From an uncultured Eubacteriales bacterium (GTDB lineage: Bacteria > Bacillota > Clostridia > Oscillospirales > Oscillospiraceae), in the NCBI GenBank assembly GCA_900555795.1, contig USMP01000120.1:1-5183 (forward strand): a stretch of DNA of 5,183 nt, read 5' to 3'. A model generated the notes under the pieces. The model was not told where the DNA came from and searched no databases. It was given only the letters and a program-made list of their open reading frames with translations. A program made the position numbers and the translations under genes. Below, piece after piece: positions 4,790 through 5,183 of the stretch (position 1 is the stretch's first letter; every line of letters starts with the position of its first letter).

Positions 4790-5183
4790 ATGAACGAGAA
4801 TTTTTCGCGGGTGCTGGGCCTGCTGCGTCAGGAGAAGGGTGTGAGCCAGCGGAAGGCGGCGGCGGAACTGGGCATCAGCCAGGCGCTGCTGAGCCACTAC
4901 GAAAACGGGGTGCGGGAGCCGGGCCTGGCGTTTGTGGCCCGGGCCTGCGACTACTACCATGTGTCGGCGGACTATCTGCTGGGCCGCACGCTCAGCCGGG
5001 ACGGAGCCATCATTGAGGCGGAGGAACTGCCCGACGCCAGCGAGGGAAAGGAGAGCCTGAAGGGCAGCATTATGGCCAAGCTGCAGAAGAAGCTGGTCGT
5101 CAACACCACCAGCGTGCTCTTCGACCTGCTGGGCCAGGCGGGCGGCAAGGAGGCGGTGACAGCGGCGGGCGCCTATCTCTCCA
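4790..5183 (+). CDS. XRE-family helix-turn-helix transcriptional regulator (runs off right edge)
   Basis: The frame from ATG 4790 is open for 131 codons to the window edge, so the C-terminus is missing. Residues 5-66 are a classical Cro/C1-type HTH_3 domain: FSRVLGLLRQEKGVSQRKAA, then ELGISQALLSHYENG (26-40), REPGL, and the closing YYHVSADYLLGRT (55-67). The recognition helix is around SQALLSHYE. A linker rich in Glu and Asp follows (71-90), then a helical region (91-131, KGSIMAKLQKKLVVNTTSVL and FDLLGQAGG) that may be a dimerisation domain. The ribosome site is weak: GGAG is only one base from the ATG, and the AGAGAG stretch further up is poor. The start is set by the HTH domain and the lack of other in-frame starts nearby. 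It reads away from the flotillin unit and is the obvious candidate to bind the palindromes between them, but the target is not shown by sequence. Confidence 0.9.
   Translation, partial: MNENFSRVLGLLRQEKGVSQRKAAAELGISQALLSHYENGVREPGLAFVARACDYYHVSADYLLGRTLSRDGAIIEAEELPDASEGKESLKGSIMAKLQKKLVVNTTSVLFDLLGQAGGKEAVTAAGAYLS

Noticed and set aside
4717..5016. 99-codon plus-strand frame across the start of the regulator gene
   Set aside because: It is in another frame from the clear XRE helix-turn-helix protein, would start inside the promoter, and yields a Gly/Ala/Pro-rich shadow product.

Overview
The window looks like chromosomal DNA from a GC-rich member of the Clostridia, most plausibly an Oscillospiraceae gut bacterium of the Flavonifractor/Lawsonibacter/Oscillibacter kind. 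The reasons are strong GGAGG-type ribosome sites, AT-rich sigma-A promoters with near-consensus boxes set in GC-rich DNA, codons ending in G or C, and Firmicutes-type proteins. The genus is an inference from style, not a match.

Layout. (1) 1-317, minus strand: the N-terminal part of an unrecognised small helical protein that runs off the left edge, with a near-perfect promoter (363-391) whose spacer holds a 14-bp palindrome. (2) 512-2766, plus strand: a two-gene unit. A consensus-like promoter and strong ribosome site lead into a complete metal-dependent amidohydrolase of the imidazolonepropionase-like group (573-1718). After 28 bases comes a 339-residue protein of unknown function that probably starts at GTG 1747. 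A strong hairpin at 2768-2809 ends this unit and probably also the convergent gene. (3) 2814-4301, minus strand: a complete flotillin (FloT-type SPFH protein). (4) 4302-4789: a 488-base gene-free divergent region dense in regulatory structure. (5) 4790 to the right edge, plus strand: an XRE-family helix-turn-helix regulator with its own promoter.

The most interesting part is region 4. On the strand that encodes the flotillin there is an extended -10 promoter, a structured RNA that I read as a yybP-ykoY (manganese-sensing) riboswitch aptamer (4472-4565), and an intrinsic terminator with a long stem and U-run (4428-4466). Only then comes a second near-consensus promoter (4362-4391) and the flotillin ribosome site. 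This family of riboswitch normally controls manganese exporters such as MntP, TerC-like, UPF0016 or P-type ATPase proteins. Finding it ahead of a flotillin suggests manganese-conditional read-through added to a basal promoter. A 24-bp imperfect palindrome overlaps the U-run of the terminator, and a perfect 11-bp inverted repeat (4608-4632) lies between the two divergent transcription units.

No CRISPR array, insertion sequence, tRNA or rRNA is visible. The long open frames opposite the amidohydrolase and the flotillin are composition artefacts of GC-rich codons.
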